DNA of 64,000 bases, from assembly GCA_021292165.1 (NCBI GenBank), contig CM037879.1, positions 281,617,772 through 281,681,771 on the forward strand. Direction: 5' to 3'. The DNA comes from Shinisaurus crocodilurus (lineage: Eukaryota; Chordata; Lepidosauria; Squamata; Shinisauridae). The notes below the pieces were generated by a model, which saw only the letters and a program-made list of their open reading frames with translations, had not been told where the DNA came from and searched no databases. Shown here piece after piece: positions 23,023 through 33,000 of the stretch. The translations under genes and the position numbers were made by a program. The first letter of the stretch is position 1; every line of letters begins with the position of its first letter.

Positions 23023-23071
23023 AAGTGTATGTGGAAAACAGACCAGCTACCAATGTTCTTTCCTGTTGTAG

Positions 23072-23182
23072 GATGGAGACTGTCGACGGAAGCCGAAGAT
23101 GACGAGAGCTCTGAAGTCAGCCTGATCTGTGAGGAAGACCTGTTGACCACTATGTTCTCTGCATGTGATGTGGAAAGAAGAG
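23072..23182 (+). CDS. Coding exon 2, first half of EF-hand-like domain
   Basis: Acceptor CCTGTTGTAG, donor AG|GTAAAC; 111 nt, phase 1 in and phase 1 out, matching both neighbours. It encodes an acidic linker (EAEDDESSEVS) followed by EEDLLTTMFSACDVERRG, the first helix and loop start of an EF-hand-like fold. The loop completed by exon 3 reads DVERRGKVAVSRL: it has Asp at position 1 and Gly at 6 but Arg at position 5 and no acidic residue at 12, so Ca2+ binding is doubtful. KASH5 also has a degenerate pair of EF-hands used for dynein/dynactin activation; that link is established for KASH5 and only inferred here. Confidence 0.9.
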
Positions 23183-23215
23183 GTAAACAATCTCTCTTCC
23201 CCTTCCGTAACTGTC

Positions 23216-23330
23216 AGGGCCAGCCCTACCTTTAGGCAGAGTGAGGCGGCTGTCTCAGGTGGCAAATGCTTGCGCCTGGGTAAGGGGCAGAAGTGGCAGC
23301 CCCCTGGCTGTTCCACCGGAGGAAATCAAA
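23216..23330. repeat. hAT-like MITE fragment (CAGGGCCAGCCCT family)
   Basis: CAGGGCCAGCCCTACCTTTA, GTGAGGCGGCTGTCTCAGG; the same block occurs at 28149. Confidence 0.5.
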
Positions 23331-23716
23331 TATAATTTTGTTCATTCTTGTATGATATCCTTGCATGTTTGTTTTTTTTAATTGCAGAGGGGGAAAGTAG
23401 GGCTCGAAAGGTGGAATTAGTTAACAAAAGGATGGACAGGTCTTCTACGGAATAGAACCTCAGTGTTTTAGATAGTTCTACATTGCACTTCAGTGGCTAG
23501 TACTTTCTGTCCCCTCGGCTTACTGCTCCCCTCTCTACAAGATCTGAATTAATAAATGATTGCCCCATTTCCGTACCACTGAAGGTCAACGCAAGGGATG
23601 ACATCGTACTGCTTACCCAGTCAAGATGCATTTTTTGATGAAGCCAAACAGGAGCTTGAGCTTCCCCTAGTGAGTGCTCATGTTTCCTTAGCGAGGTCTA
23701 CCAAATCACCTGATAG

Positions 23717-23872
23717 CAGTGGAGGCTGCTGGTGGCTACAACATCAGCGTGGCTGTATATCCACTCTGGATTTTAGTCTGAACTTTCAAGGAGCTATCCA
23801 TGGTTCTGAACCCTATCCCCCAAAATAGGTTCGGCACCATGGATAGCTCCTTGAAAGTTCAGAGTGAAGACC
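23717..23872. repeat. Inverted-repeat hAT-like MITE, 3' end lost
   Basis: CAGTGGAGGCTGCTGGTGG start; internal arms CTGAACTTTCAAGGAGCTAT and ATAGCTCCTTGAAAGTTCAG around CCATGG. Complete relative at 47641-47834; here a CR1 copy follows directly. Confidence 0.65.
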
Positions 23873-23873
23873 G

Positions 23874-24290
23874 GAACATAAGAAGAGCCCTGCTGGATCA
23901 GACTAAGGTCCCATCTAGTCCAGCATTCTGTTGTTGGCCACACAGTGGCCAACCAGCTGCCCACGGGAAACCCACAAGTAGGTCATGAGTGCAACAGCAC
24001 CTTCCTGCCCATGTTCCCCAGCAACTGGAGTACTTAGGCATACTGCCTCTGAGACTGGACGTAGCATATATCCATCAGGACTCGTAGCCATTGATAGCCT
24101 TCTCCTCCACGAATTTGTCCAAACCCCTTTTAAAGCCTTCCAGATTGGGTGACCATCACTCCACCTTGTGGAAATGAATTCCACCACAGTTTAACTCTGC
24201 GCTGTGTGAATCTCCCACCAATCAGCTTCATGGGATGGCCCCACTGGGTTCTCGTATTATGAGAGAGGGAGAAAAATACAGATATATAGC
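23874..24290 (-). repeat. CR1 family B 3' end
   Basis: AACATAAGAAGAGCCCTGCT to TATTATGAGAGAGGGAG, nearly the full family-B 3' region. In intron 2. Confidence 0.75.
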
Positions 24291-24349
24291 CCCGCAGACA
24301 ATGGAACCACCAGCCTTCACTGCCTGACAGACAGATGCAAGTTTAGAGC

Positions 24350-24490
24350 AGCCTTCCCGTACCTGGTGCCTTTCAGATACTTTGGACTCTAACTCCCATC
24401 TGCCCCAGCCAGCATGGCTAATAGTCAGGAATTCTGGGCATTGTAGTCCAAAAAAATCTGGAAGCCACCAGGTTGGGGAAGCCTGCCTTA
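24350..24490. repeat. Hairpin MITE, hAT-like
   Basis: CCTTCCCGTACCTGGTGCC and CCACCAGGTTGGGGAAG; arms with ACTCCCATCTGCCCC and TTCTGGGCATTGTAGTCC. Ends about 90 nt before exon 3. Confidence 0.5.
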
Positions 24491-24583
24491 GAGCAAGATG
24501 TGTCAGCCTTATAATACATGTTTCTTTATAAACACTGAAGCCTGGTGCCTTGACTATATGTTAGCTGTCGCTGTTACCTTTAG

Positions 24584-24764
24584 GCAAAGTGGCTGTTTCC
24601 AGATTAGTTGACTTGCTCAGGTTTACAACAAGCCGGAGTTTAGACGACAGCCGTCTGGAAGAGTTATGTAACATGCTTGATCCTGATCAAAGGGACATCT
24701 CCATGGACTTGGAAACGTATCATGCCATCATGAAAGAATGGATTGAAGACTGCAGAAGAAACTG
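24584..24764 (+). CDS. Coding exon 3, rest of EF-hand-like domain
   Basis: Acceptor TTACCTTTAG, donor CTG|GTAGCT; 181 nt, phase 1 to phase 2. Residues about 235-294 complete loop 1, then give helix VSRLVDLLRFTT, a linker and helix DDSRLEELCNML, loop DPDQRDISMDLET and exit helix YHAIMKEWIEDCRRN. Loop 2 keeps Asp at positions 1 and 3 but has Arg at 5 and lacks the usual acidic residue at 12. The spacing of the two loops and the Trp-Ile-x-x-Cys ending closely follow the N-terminal domain of KASH5. No stop in frame. Confidence 0.92.
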
Positions 24765-25029
24765 GTAGCTGGCCAATCTTGCCTTCTTTTTATGATACAA
24801 GTAGCATTGGTGTACATCTTGCGCATGCTTCCACCATACGTTTAATGAGGTGTGATCTCACTTCCTTGGGACAGTAATTTCCTGCATTCTGTATCTTGTT
24901 TTGTGTTTGGCTATGCCTTCTTAATTATCTGAAGAGGCGCTCAGAATATTTTTTTAAGAGCTTGTCGGGCAACACATGAATTTCCTTGATCTTGTTTTTA
25001 ACCATAAGCATATTTGGGGATGAGGTTTA

Positions 25030-25070
25030 TAGTTCATAGATCATAGAGTTAGAAGGAGCCTACAAGGCTG
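25030..25070 (-). repeat. CR1/5S-SINE tail fragment
   Basis: TTCATAGATCATAGAGTTAG and GGAGCCTACAAGGCT. Confidence 0.55.
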
Positions 25071-25469
25071 AGGGCCTTAGAGTAGAGAGATGGTGTAAAA
25101 GATATGTTCAAGAACTGGATTTTCTCAGTTCGCGAAACTCGTCCCGTTGACAGGCTTCTCTCAAAAGGAGGGTGTGAAGCCAGCTTTCCTCAAAGGTTGG
25201 CTCAAAGGTTCTCAACTTTGGGTTGTATCTAATGTTGGTCTTACTTAAAGTAGACTCATTGCAATGAATGGGACTTAAATCAGACTAACATTGGATACAA
25301 CCCTTTGTGTGATGTATGTGTAAGCAGGATTATAATGACCAACGTTCAAACGGCGTGGTGGTGGGTGATATTTGAGTAAAGCAATCAGTACAAAGTTGCT
25401 TTCTCCAATCTTTTATCTTGGCAGTGGGCCAAATGTAATCCTGAACTGGGCTTCATTTTTATTTATTTA

Positions 25470-25600
25470 TATTTATGCAAGTTAAAACAGAAAAAAGTCC
25501 TACAACTCCCAACATGCCCCGGCCAGCATAGCTGGCCGGGGCATCCTGGGAATTGTAGGACTTTTTTCCTGTCTAAACCTGCATAGGATTGCACTTTTAG
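25470..25600. repeat. Inverted-repeat MITE (TGCAATCCTATG family)
   Basis: TATGCAAGTTAAAACAG and CTGTCTAAACCTGCATAGGA; arms CTACAACTCCCAACATGCC and GGCATCCTGGGAATTGTAGG. Confidence 0.7.
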
Positions 25601-25749
25601 TCACTTAGGGTGCATTCCTATAGTCCCTGGAGAGCGTCTTGAGGGCCATAGGATTTTTCAGATTCCCCTCCCCAGGCTATAGACACTGCTATGACTTTGT
25701 GAGGGTGCCTTTAAGAACCAGTCCCGCCCCCCCCCCCCCACACACACGC

Positions 25750-25895
25750 ACGAGGTCATCCATCCGAAGCATCCTCAGAAAGTAGGCACTGTGGTTCTTT
25801 CCGCAGCAACTGGGTCCCTGCCCTCTCGCAGTTGCTGCGGAAAGAACCACAGTGCCTACTTTCTGAGGATGCTTTGGATGGATGACCGGATGACC
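25750..25895. repeat. Long inverted repeat (about 65-nt arms)
   Basis: Left arm from GAGGTCATCCATCCGAAGC to TTCCGCAGCAACTG, right arm CAGTTGCTGCGGAAAGAACC to GGATGACC, loop about 16 nt. Nearly perfect, so recent or conserved. Part of a GC-rich MITE; in intron 3. Confidence 0.75.
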
Positions 25896-26643
25896 TCGTA
25901 GAAGTAAAAAAAAAGGAGGGGGTTGTTCCAGTGGTCAGGGAGGGGAGAGGAGAGGCCAGAATATGCAAACTACTATGACCTCTCTAGCCCCAGCCCAACC
26001 TCTGGCAGCACAACTCCTCTAGACAGGTCCAGAGGCCAATCTAGAAGGAAAAGGGGGGGAAAGGGAAAGGGCAGAGAAACAAAAATTGCCTCTGTCACAC
26101 CCCCTGCAATTGTCGGCAGCAGCCCAGTGGGGCATAGGATACTGAAGACTCCAATATTGGAAGCTTCCTTGTAACAGACAGCAACCCTATATAGGGTTGT
26201 GCCCTGAATAACCGAAGTTCAGCTCTGGGGAACGTACATTTGAACCAGTTAAAACATAAAATCCATAAAATACCATCAAAACACACAATAAAAATCCAAC
26301 AGCACAGAAGCCAGAAACAGGGCAGAGAAAATCCACGTACCAGTTATAATCATGTTTTGTTTTGTTTTAGCATAAGCGCATGTATGCGAACATTATGGAA
26401 GCTGTTATCACAACTATGTGCCCTGTTCACTAGGCCTTCTTCTGTGCAGTGAAATGTAGGGGTGCTCCGAATATTTTGACGAGCAGTGCCAAATGTTGTA
26501 GAAAAAGGGAAAGTCTTTCAGTACTGTTGGAAAGAAGTGCATAGCTTTGTCTCACCATTAATAATAATTTTTTAAAAGCCCACTGACTGATTTCTATTAA
26601 TGTTCTTAAATTCTGAACACAGGGAATCAATTTTTCCCCCCAG

Positions 26644-26690
26644 GAATGAACAGTCATCTTGGGACACAACCAGAGAAGGCGCTCTAGCAG
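26644..26690 (+). CDS. Coding exon 4, linker
   Basis: A 47-nt micro-exon. Acceptor is a C/T run (TTTTTCCCCCCAG), donor CAG|GTATCA. Phase 2 in, phase 1 out: the split Trp codon from exon 3 is restored and the peptide reads WNEQSSWDTTREGALA. Too short to find by an ORF scan; it is supported by exact phase agreement on both sides and by both splice sites. It is a polar linker between the EF-hand-like domain and the coiled coil. Confidence 0.82.
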
Positions 26691-26729
26691 GTATCAGATA
26701 CATTTTGTATTACAGAAGACTTATCGTGC

Positions 26730-26860
26730 ACTGCAATCCTATGCATGTTTAGGCAGAAAAATGTCCTACAACTCCCTGCATTCCCCAGCCAGATTGCTGG
26801 CTGGGGGAATGCTGGGTGTTGTAGGACTTTTTTCTGTCTAAACATGCATAGTACACACTT
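26730..26860. repeat. Inverted-repeat MITE (TGCAATCCTATG family)
   Basis: CTGCAATCCTATGCATGTTT at left and AAACATGCATAGTACACAC at right; arms nearly perfect around CCAGCCAGATTGCTGGCTGG. Confidence 0.7.
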
Positions 26861-27270
26861 AGGGAGCAATCCAATGGGAATGCCTGTAAACCTCCGAACT
26901 CAGAGGATTTTGGGCATCCTATGCAAGGCAGGAGTGCGGAGATGAAGATTGCCTCCGTACTACTCCTCCCGCCCTACAAATCAGGTAGATGGCTGATTTC
27001 AGCCATCTAGCTGCAGTGCTTCAGATGGGGAGGGAAGGAGGCTCGGGTACCACCATGATACATCATATCCTGGTGACTTCAGTCTCCTCCCCACCCCAGG
27101 AATGCCCTCTTCACCCCTTCTCCGAGGTTACTCTTATGACCTCAGAGATCCAACAAGTGCGTTTTCCCCCCGCACCAGCTGTGTGTGTGTGGGGGGGTGC
27201 TCTGAGTGTGGAGTCCCAACTCCGAGGTCAAAGCTTTTTTCTGCTCCGAAAAAAATATATCCTATGGCCT
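26861..27270 (-). repeat. GC-rich MITE family, inverted copy
   Basis: Begins CTTAGGGAGCAATCCAATGG, contains CAGCCATCTAGCTGCAGTGC and CGAGGTTACTCTTATGACCT, ends near ATATCCTATGGCC; reverse complement layout of 7665-8112. Confidence 0.55.
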
Positions 27271-27276
27271 ATGCAG

Positions 27277-27443
27277 GGCTAGTGCAAGGCAGTTTGGTGC
27301 CCTAGGCAAGATCAGATATTTAGCGCCCCCCCCCTTCCCACTTGAGCCCTCCCTCCCTCCCTCCAGCCCTATTCTCCTGGCGCCCCCTTTAGCCCGGCGC
27401 CCTAGGCAGCTGCCTAGTTGGCCTAATGGTAGCGCCGGCCCTG
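27277..27443. repeat. hAT-like MITE (CAGGGCCGGC family)
   Basis: CAGGGCTAGTGCAAGGCAGT at left, GGTAGCGCCGGCCCTG at right; GCCCTAGGCAGCTGCCTAG inside. Copy at 35508. Confidence 0.6.
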
Positions 27444-27680
27444 GGCCTATGTACATCTCAGTATGTAGAGCGCATGATTTGCATTCTGAAAGTCCCAAGT
27501 TCAATTCCTGGCATCTCCAGGTAGAGCTGGGAAATATCCCTGCCTAGGCAGCCTTTGCCAGTCAATGTAGCTAATAATGAGCTAGGTGGATCAAAGGTCT
27601 AACTTGGTCTCAGTAGCTTCCTGTGTTTACTGGTATTCTACGTTCATTGAGATGAACTGCTAAAGTGGTGAAGCCACTCT

Positions 27681-27850
27681 ACCAGAGGTGCAGAACTTCT
27701 TTCAGCCGAAGGGCCACGTTCTGTTTTGAAGAAGCTCTCGGGGGCCACATTCCAGCAGTGGTTGGGGCTGAAGGTAAAAGAGGGTGGAGCAAACCCCCCC
27801 AAAATACCAGCATACTTTAGCTTAAAGCTCTTCCTGTTGGTTACTAAGCC
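27681..27850. repeat. hAT-like MITE fragment (GCAGAACTTCTTTCAG family)
   Basis: GGTGCAGAACTTCTTTCAGC, GGGGCCACATTCCAGCAGTG, AAATACCAGCATACTTTAGC. Confidence 0.5.
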
Positions 27851-27856
27851 TTGGGA

Positions 27857-27992
27857 CAGTGTTCTCCAACCTTGGGTCCCCAGATGTTGCTGGCCTGCAG
27901 CTCCCAGCATACCCAGCCAGCATGGCTAATGGCAAGGGATTCTGGGAGCTGTAGTCCAGCAACATCTGGGGACCCAAGGTTGGAGAGCCCTG
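27857..27992. repeat. hAT hairpin MITE
   Basis: CAGTGTTCTCCAACCTTGGG and CCAAGGTTGGAGAGCCCTG; the right terminus differs from the left and I see no clean 8-bp duplication. Confidence 0.65.
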
Positions 27993-28148
27993 CTCTAGTA
28001 GTTCAAAACCCACTCCTATGAGATTCCCCCCCCCCATAGCCAATTAGATCTGGTTGCTTGACATCACTGAGGGCAATAATGAAAATATTTTGCAAGAAGC
28101 AGTGGGAGAAATTGTTTAAAAGAGATTCTTTTGACGTTGCTGAAAAAC

Positions 28149-28650
28149 AGGCCTGGCCCTACTGTTAAGCAGGGTGAGGCAGTCACCTCAGGTGGCAGGT
28201 GCCCGGAGGTGGCAGCAAGGTTTTGGTGGAAAGGGCTGTGTGCCACCCAGCCTGCCCTGCACCCTTAAGTTAGCCTGCTGTTGTGGTGGAGGATGCTGTC
28301 CCACGGCTCGTGTTGAAGAAAGGCTCAAATGCCCGTCCTGTCAACTTTTGTACCTGGAACGGGAGGGTGCCATAAGAACATCAGAAGAGCCCTGATGCTG
28401 GACCAGACCAAGGGTCCATCTAGTCCAGCATTCTGTTCACACAGTGGCCAGCAGCTGCCCCCAGGAAACCCACAGACAGGACATGAGTGCAACAGCACCC
28501 ACCTGCCCATGTGCCCCAGCAAGTGGCAGACAAAGGCATACTGCCTCTGATACTGGAGATAGCATATAGCCATCAGGACTAGTAGCCATTTGGTAGCCTT
28601 CTCCTTATCGTGTTCTTCACCTCAGGCAGCAAAATATATTTGGTCTAGCT
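28149..28650. repeat. hAT-like MITE interrupted by CR1 family B (28370-28605, minus)
   Basis: CAGGCCTGGCCCTACTGTTA start; CR1 block CATAAGAACATCAGAAGAGC to TAGCCTTCTCCTT inside; the MITE-like CACCTCAGGCAGCAAAATAT resumes after it. Confidence 0.5.
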
Positions 28651-28998
28651 CTACTTGAAAAGGTTTTAAAATAACTGGTGCAAAAAGTATAGAGAATTAG
28701 TGAAGGTGATGCAAAGGAAATGCGCGGAGAGGAAAGGATGAAGAGCTTTGTTCACCCACAGTGCTGGAGAAGTGATGGGGAGGGAAATGTTCATCATTTA
28801 GCTCCGAGAGGCTGGGAAGCACTGCGAGGGATATTATCGGAATTCCTAAATATGTGGGGGGAGGTCCGAAGGTGAAAGGGTAAACTGAGTCAGTCATGTA
28901 AAGGTAACAACTACAACTAAGAGAACCTAAAATACTTTGTACAGCGGTAATAAGACTCGTCTGTCCTTTGACCTCTAACTGGAAACCTCTCTCTGCAG

Positions 28999-29077
28999 CG
29001 AAAAGGACTCCTGCGGGGATGAATGTAACATCCGGAAGCTTAGAGGCACTTGGTGGAGATGTGTCCAGAGGAGACTT
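28999..29077 (+). CDS. Coding exon 5, linker before coiled coil
   Basis: Acceptor CCTCTCTCTGCAG, donor CTT|GTGAGT; 79 nt, phase 1 to phase 2. It encodes KRTPAGMNVTSG followed by SLEALGGDVSRGDL. The Ser-Leu-Glu-x-x-Gly-Gly block immediately before the coil has a counterpart at the same place in KASH5 (recalled, not searched). Short exon identified by phase continuity. Confidence 0.85.
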
Positions 29078-29098
29078 GTGAGTCTGCTTTTAATTATT

Positions 29099-29127
29099 TG
29101 GTGGTGGTGGTGGTGGTGGTGGTGGTG
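29099..29127. repeat. (GGT)n microsatellite
   Basis: About nine GGT/GTG units, starting 22 nt past the exon 5 donor. Confidence 0.85.
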
Positions 29128-29220
29128 TGTGCGTGCGCGCTTGATTTAAAAGCTTGGGTACAATATGCTAAATTGTCCCTTTCAGGAGCAGGTCTGTGGC
29201 GAAGCCTTTAGAATTAGTTA

Positions 29221-29475
29221 CAGTCATGCCTTGGATTGAGAGTATAATTCATTCCGGAAACGTGCTTGTAATCCAAAACACTCTTATATCAAAACGAAAT
29301 TCCCCCAAAAAAATTTGTACAGAGATTTTTAATTTAAGCCGTACTACGGTAGTTGTATTGCAAGACGTCGCTTGTATATCAAGTCAAAAAAAATTAAATA
29401 AATATTTAAAAATTTGCTTGTCTTGCATTTGAAAACGCTCTCGAACCAAGTTACTTGTAATCCAAGGTATTACTG
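29221..29475. mobile_element. Tc1/mariner-pogo type MITE, TA target site
   Basis: CAGTCATGCCTTGGATTGAG and TGTAATCCAAGGTATTACTG, both flanked by TA. Confidence 0.82.
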
Positions 29476-29687
29476 TATATGGAAAACAGTATGCTGGAAC
29501 TACACCTGCATTTTCAGAAAGCTCTAAGGACTCTATGACAGGGTGCTTTCAGAAATTGTTTCTCAAGTACCATTGCCCTGCCTCATTCACAGACTTTGAA
29601 GGGGTGGGCAGTTTATGTTTTTTCTTACCACAGAAAATCCAGTTAAAGAGAAATAGCTGCCCAATGCCTTCTGAGTGGCAGCACAAC

Positions 29688-29945
29688 ATAAGAACATCAG
29701 AAGAGCCCTGCTGGATCAGACCAAGGGTCCATCTAGTCCAGCATTCTGCTCACACAGTGGCCAACCAGCTGCCCACGGGAACCCACAAGCAGGACACTGA
29801 ATGCAACAGCTCCCTCCCACCCATGCTCCCCAGCATACTGCCTCTGATACTGGAGGAAGCATATAGCCAATCGGGACTAGTAGCCATGGATAGCCTTCTC
29901 CTCCATGAATTTGTCCAATCCCCACTAGAAGCACTCCATCTGGAA
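29688..29945 (-). repeat. CR1 family B 3' end
   Basis: ACATAAGAACATCAGAAGAG through CTCCTCCATGAATTTGTCCA. Confidence 0.72.
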
Positions 29946-30550
29946 GCACCCATATATTACTTTAGGTCTATGGCTTTGCCTCTTCCTTCAAAACAGGGCT
30001 GTTTACTTTCAACAGCCCTCTGGGCAGGGTTTCCTCATTCTTTTGAGTGGTCTCCAGTGTGCCCTAAGATACCTTGACCACATATATGCTATCCAGAGCC
30101 AGCTGGTGGTGCCCTTGTTGGGGCAAAGGCAGTGTGCTACCAGTAGCTGCTACTGTTTGCAACATCAACGGCCTCCTCTCCATTCCATTTAAATTAGCAA
30201 TGCAGGTATCAAAGAGTGCGTGGTCTGAGGCTTGCTGGCATTTGTAGCATGAAATGCAAGACAGTCTTTTGCTGTTAGGGGAAAGGAGGCATTAGTGACG
30301 GGGATGGGGACAGATAAAAGGAAGTCCTTCTTCACACAGCGCATAGTTCAACTATGGAATTCACTTCCACAAGATGCAGTGATGGCCACCAATTTGGATG
30401 GCTTTTAAAGGGGATTGAACAAATTTCTGGAGGAGAAGGCTATCAATGGCTACTAGTCCTGATGCTTCCTCCACTATCAGAGACAGTATGCCTATGTACC
30501 CCAGTTTTGCTGGGGAACGTGGGCAGGAGGTTGCTGTTGCACTCATGTCC

Positions 30551-31070
30551 AGTACTGTGTCCAGTTCTGGGCACCACACTTTAAGAAAGATGCAGGACAA
30601 ACTGGAGAGGGTTCAGAGGAGGGCAACAAAGATGATTAGGGGACTGTAAACAAGGCCCTGTGAGGAGAGAGACTGAAGGAACTGGGCATGTTTAGCCTTC
30701 AGAAGAGAAGACCGAGGGGAGATATGACAGCACTCTTCAAGTACTTGAAAGGTTGTCACACAGAGGAGGGCCAGGATCCCTTCTGATCATCCCAGAGTGC
30801 AGGGCAGAGAATAATGGGCTCAAGTTACAGGAAGCCAGATTCTCCGGCTGAACATCAGGAAAAACTTCCTGAGTGTTAGAGCAATACAACAATGGAAGCA
30901 ATGACCTAGGGAGGTGGTGGGCTCTCCCACACTGGAGGCGTTCAAGATGCAGCTAGACAGCCATCTGTCAGGGATGCTGTAACTTGGATTCCTGCATTGA
31001 GCAGGGGGTCGAACGGACTCGATGGCCTTATAGGCCCCCCTCCCAACTCTACGTATCCTATGATTCTATG
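30551..31070 (+). mobile_element. CR1 family A insert inside CR1 family B
   Basis: CCAGTTCTGGGCACCACACT, GAGAGGGTTCAGAGGAGGGC, GGGGAGATATGACAGC and GATGGCCTTATAGGCC, ending CTATGATTCTATG. Flanked by a short repeat (up to ATGTCC), as expected for CR1. Confidence 0.75.
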
Positions 31071-31135
31071 TCCTGCTTGTGGGCTTCCCGTGGGCAGCTG
31101 GTTGGACATTGTGTGAACAGAATGTTGCGCTAGAT

Positions 31136-31271
31136 CAGTGTTTCTCAACCTTGGGTCCCCAGATGTTTTTGGCCTACAACTCCCAGCATGCCCCAGCCAG
31201 CTTAAGCTGGCTGGGGCATGCTGGGAGTTGTAGGCCAAAAACATCTGGGGACCCAAGGTTGAGAAACACTG
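31136..31271. mobile_element. hAT hairpin MITE with exact 8-bp TSD
   Basis: CAGTGTTTCTCAACCTTGGG and CCCAAGGTTGAGAAACACTG; CGCTAGAT at 31128-31135 and again at 31272-31279. The target is the 3' end of the CR1 copy, so the original sequence is known. Confidence 0.92.
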
Positions 31272-31633
31272 CGCTAGATGGACCCTTGGCCTGATCCAGC
31301 ATTGCTCTTCTTATGTTCATTCTGGCAGGATTGGAGGGGCAACTGTTTTAGCATCTCAGAAGATTTTAGAGGTCAAGCAGTAATGTATGGGGGGAGGGAA
31401 CTGGGGGAGGGGAACAGCAGTTGGGTGCTCAAAAGCCCGAGGGGGAAGCTGGCATTTTGGGGTGGTGATGGCGAAGGGATTTGGGCAGGAAAGATGCAGA
31501 AGGGAGACACGCAGGTTTTGGATGGTGGAGGGTATTCTGTGAAGCTGACCACTTTGAGCTTCCCTTTCATCAAAACGTGGAGGATGCAGAAAGGGCAGCT
31601 GATACGGTCTTTTGTATTCCTTGTACTGCCCAG

Positions 31634-31792
31634 AGAAACCTCAGACTTGATCACTTGCATAGCGGATCTTCAGTTCAACAATCAAAAGCTTCAAGAGGAG
31701 AATGGCCAGTTGAAGCTGGCTTTGGATGCCATGGAAGAGGCCAATAACAGGCTGACGGAAGAGGGCGGGGAACTTCGCCATCGGATAAAAAG
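31634..31792 (+). CDS. Coding exon 6, start of KASH5-like coiled coil
   Basis: Acceptor TTGTACTGCCCAG; 159 nt, phase 2 to phase 2. Residues about 337-389 begin SDLITCIADLQFNNQKLQEE and continue with heptad-patterned, Glu/Leu/Asn-rich sequence to ELRHRIK. This is the clearest family match: KASH5 has a very similar start to its coiled-coil region (a T/S-D-L-x-x-x-x-x-D-L pattern followed by N-x-x-L-x-x-E-N). The donor AAAAAG|GTTGAA is weak, lacking the GTRAGT consensus, but it is the site that keeps phase with exon 7. Confidence 0.9.
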
Positions 31793-32805
31793 GTTGAACA
31801 CTTTGAATTTAAGTTAAGTTTTTTTGACTGCTTGGGATCGGGAGTTCATGGTTGTGCCCTTCTTTCTGCCGAATTCCACAGCATTGGGCTTTTAAGTGGA
31901 TTTGGTTTAATGATGAACTCTCAGACTATGAAATCGACCAAATTTGAGTGTCTTGAGAATTCTGTCTCTTTCCCCCCAAAATCATTTCACTTTCTCTCTA
32001 CCAAAAACCAAACCCAGCAATGCTCAAACTAGATAGCAAATCATGCCAGAGCCCATTCATTTTCAGTTCATATACCATTCAAGGTACTAAAAAATAACTT
32101 GCAGTGCAGATGCTTACAGGAAGTCCACAAGTTCCCCGGCAACTGGTACTCAGTGGCAGACTCCCTCCGAACATGGATGTTTCATCTAGCAACCTTGAAT
32201 ACTCACCACTGATATTATAATGCATGAATAGGGCTACATTCATGGAAGATTCTAAGTGGTGGTGACGCCCACCCTGCGAGCTGGGATGGGGCTGCGCCGT
32301 GTGGCCCCACCCCGGACATCACAGCCCTCCCCATAGGTGTCCATGTGTACAGCGCAGACGCCTGCAGTGGGGAGGCCGTCACACGTACAGCCGTCCACAC
32401 GTAGGCTTCCATGCAGTTCAGAACCCCGGTGCCCCATCCCAGCTCACCGGGAGAGTTTCGCCACTTGCTACAACACATGAATTGAGCCTGTGTCTTACCT
32501 CCTTTTAAAGCCATCCAAGGGCCAAAGCATGTTACTTTCATGGTAGTAGCTGCGCCTGCTAGCTATGCTTTTACTGTAGAGTAGGCACAGGGGGCCTGAT
32601 CCAGATCTGGACCCTAGCATGCGGCTAAGGGAGTTTTAACCCTTTCCCCCGCTGCGATGGGCCAGATCTGTTTTTTAAAGTGATGTCTGGTTTGGCCCTA
32701 AGTAAGTGGCCAATGCCACGTACTGTGGCAGCGGCAAGGAAAATCCCACCTCAACCCTGGAAGTAGGTACTTCGGTTTAAGCACAGGGGCCTAGGACTTT
32801 GTAAG
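31793..32805. other. Intron 6, first part, no recognised repeat family
   Basis: Contains a GC-rich patch at about 32255-32420 (CCCACCCTGCGAGCTGGGAT / CATCCCAGCTCACCGGGAGA may be a diverged inverted repeat). No exon seen. Confidence 0.35.
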
Positions 32806-32809
32806 CTGA

Positions 32810-33000
32810 CAGCAGCATTTACAACAGGGGCATTGGCTCAGCCCAGTTACTGGCAGAAAGAGCTTTTAAGCTAAAATATCCTGGTATTTAGGCCCCACCC
32901 TCTTTTGCCTTTGGCCACTCCCACCACTGGGATGTGGCCCCCATGAGCTTCTCCAAGATTGGATTTGGCCCTTGGACTGAAAGAGGTTCAACATCCCTGA
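32810..33000. repeat. hAT-like MITE fragment (GCAGAACC family), inverted
   Basis: GAGCTTTTAAGCTAAAATAT, CCACTGGGATGTGGCCCC and CTGAAAGAGGTTCAACATCC correspond to the reverse complement of 27681-27850. Confidence 0.5.

Larger units (their letters stand above)
30310..31318 (+). repeat. CR1 family B copy containing two later insertions
   Basis: Outer element: TTCTTCACACAGCGCATAGT (about 30330) to GCAACTCATGTCC (30550), resuming at 31071 with TCCTGCTTGTGGGCTTCCCG, interrupted again at 31136 and closing with TTCTTATGTTC at 31318. See the separate entries for the two inserts. In intron 5. Confidence 0.75.

Noticed and set aside
29535..30077. 180-codon plus-strand frame
   Set aside because: Runs through an antisense CR1 family B copy; the readable part (RTSEEPCWIRP) is the CR1 3' end.
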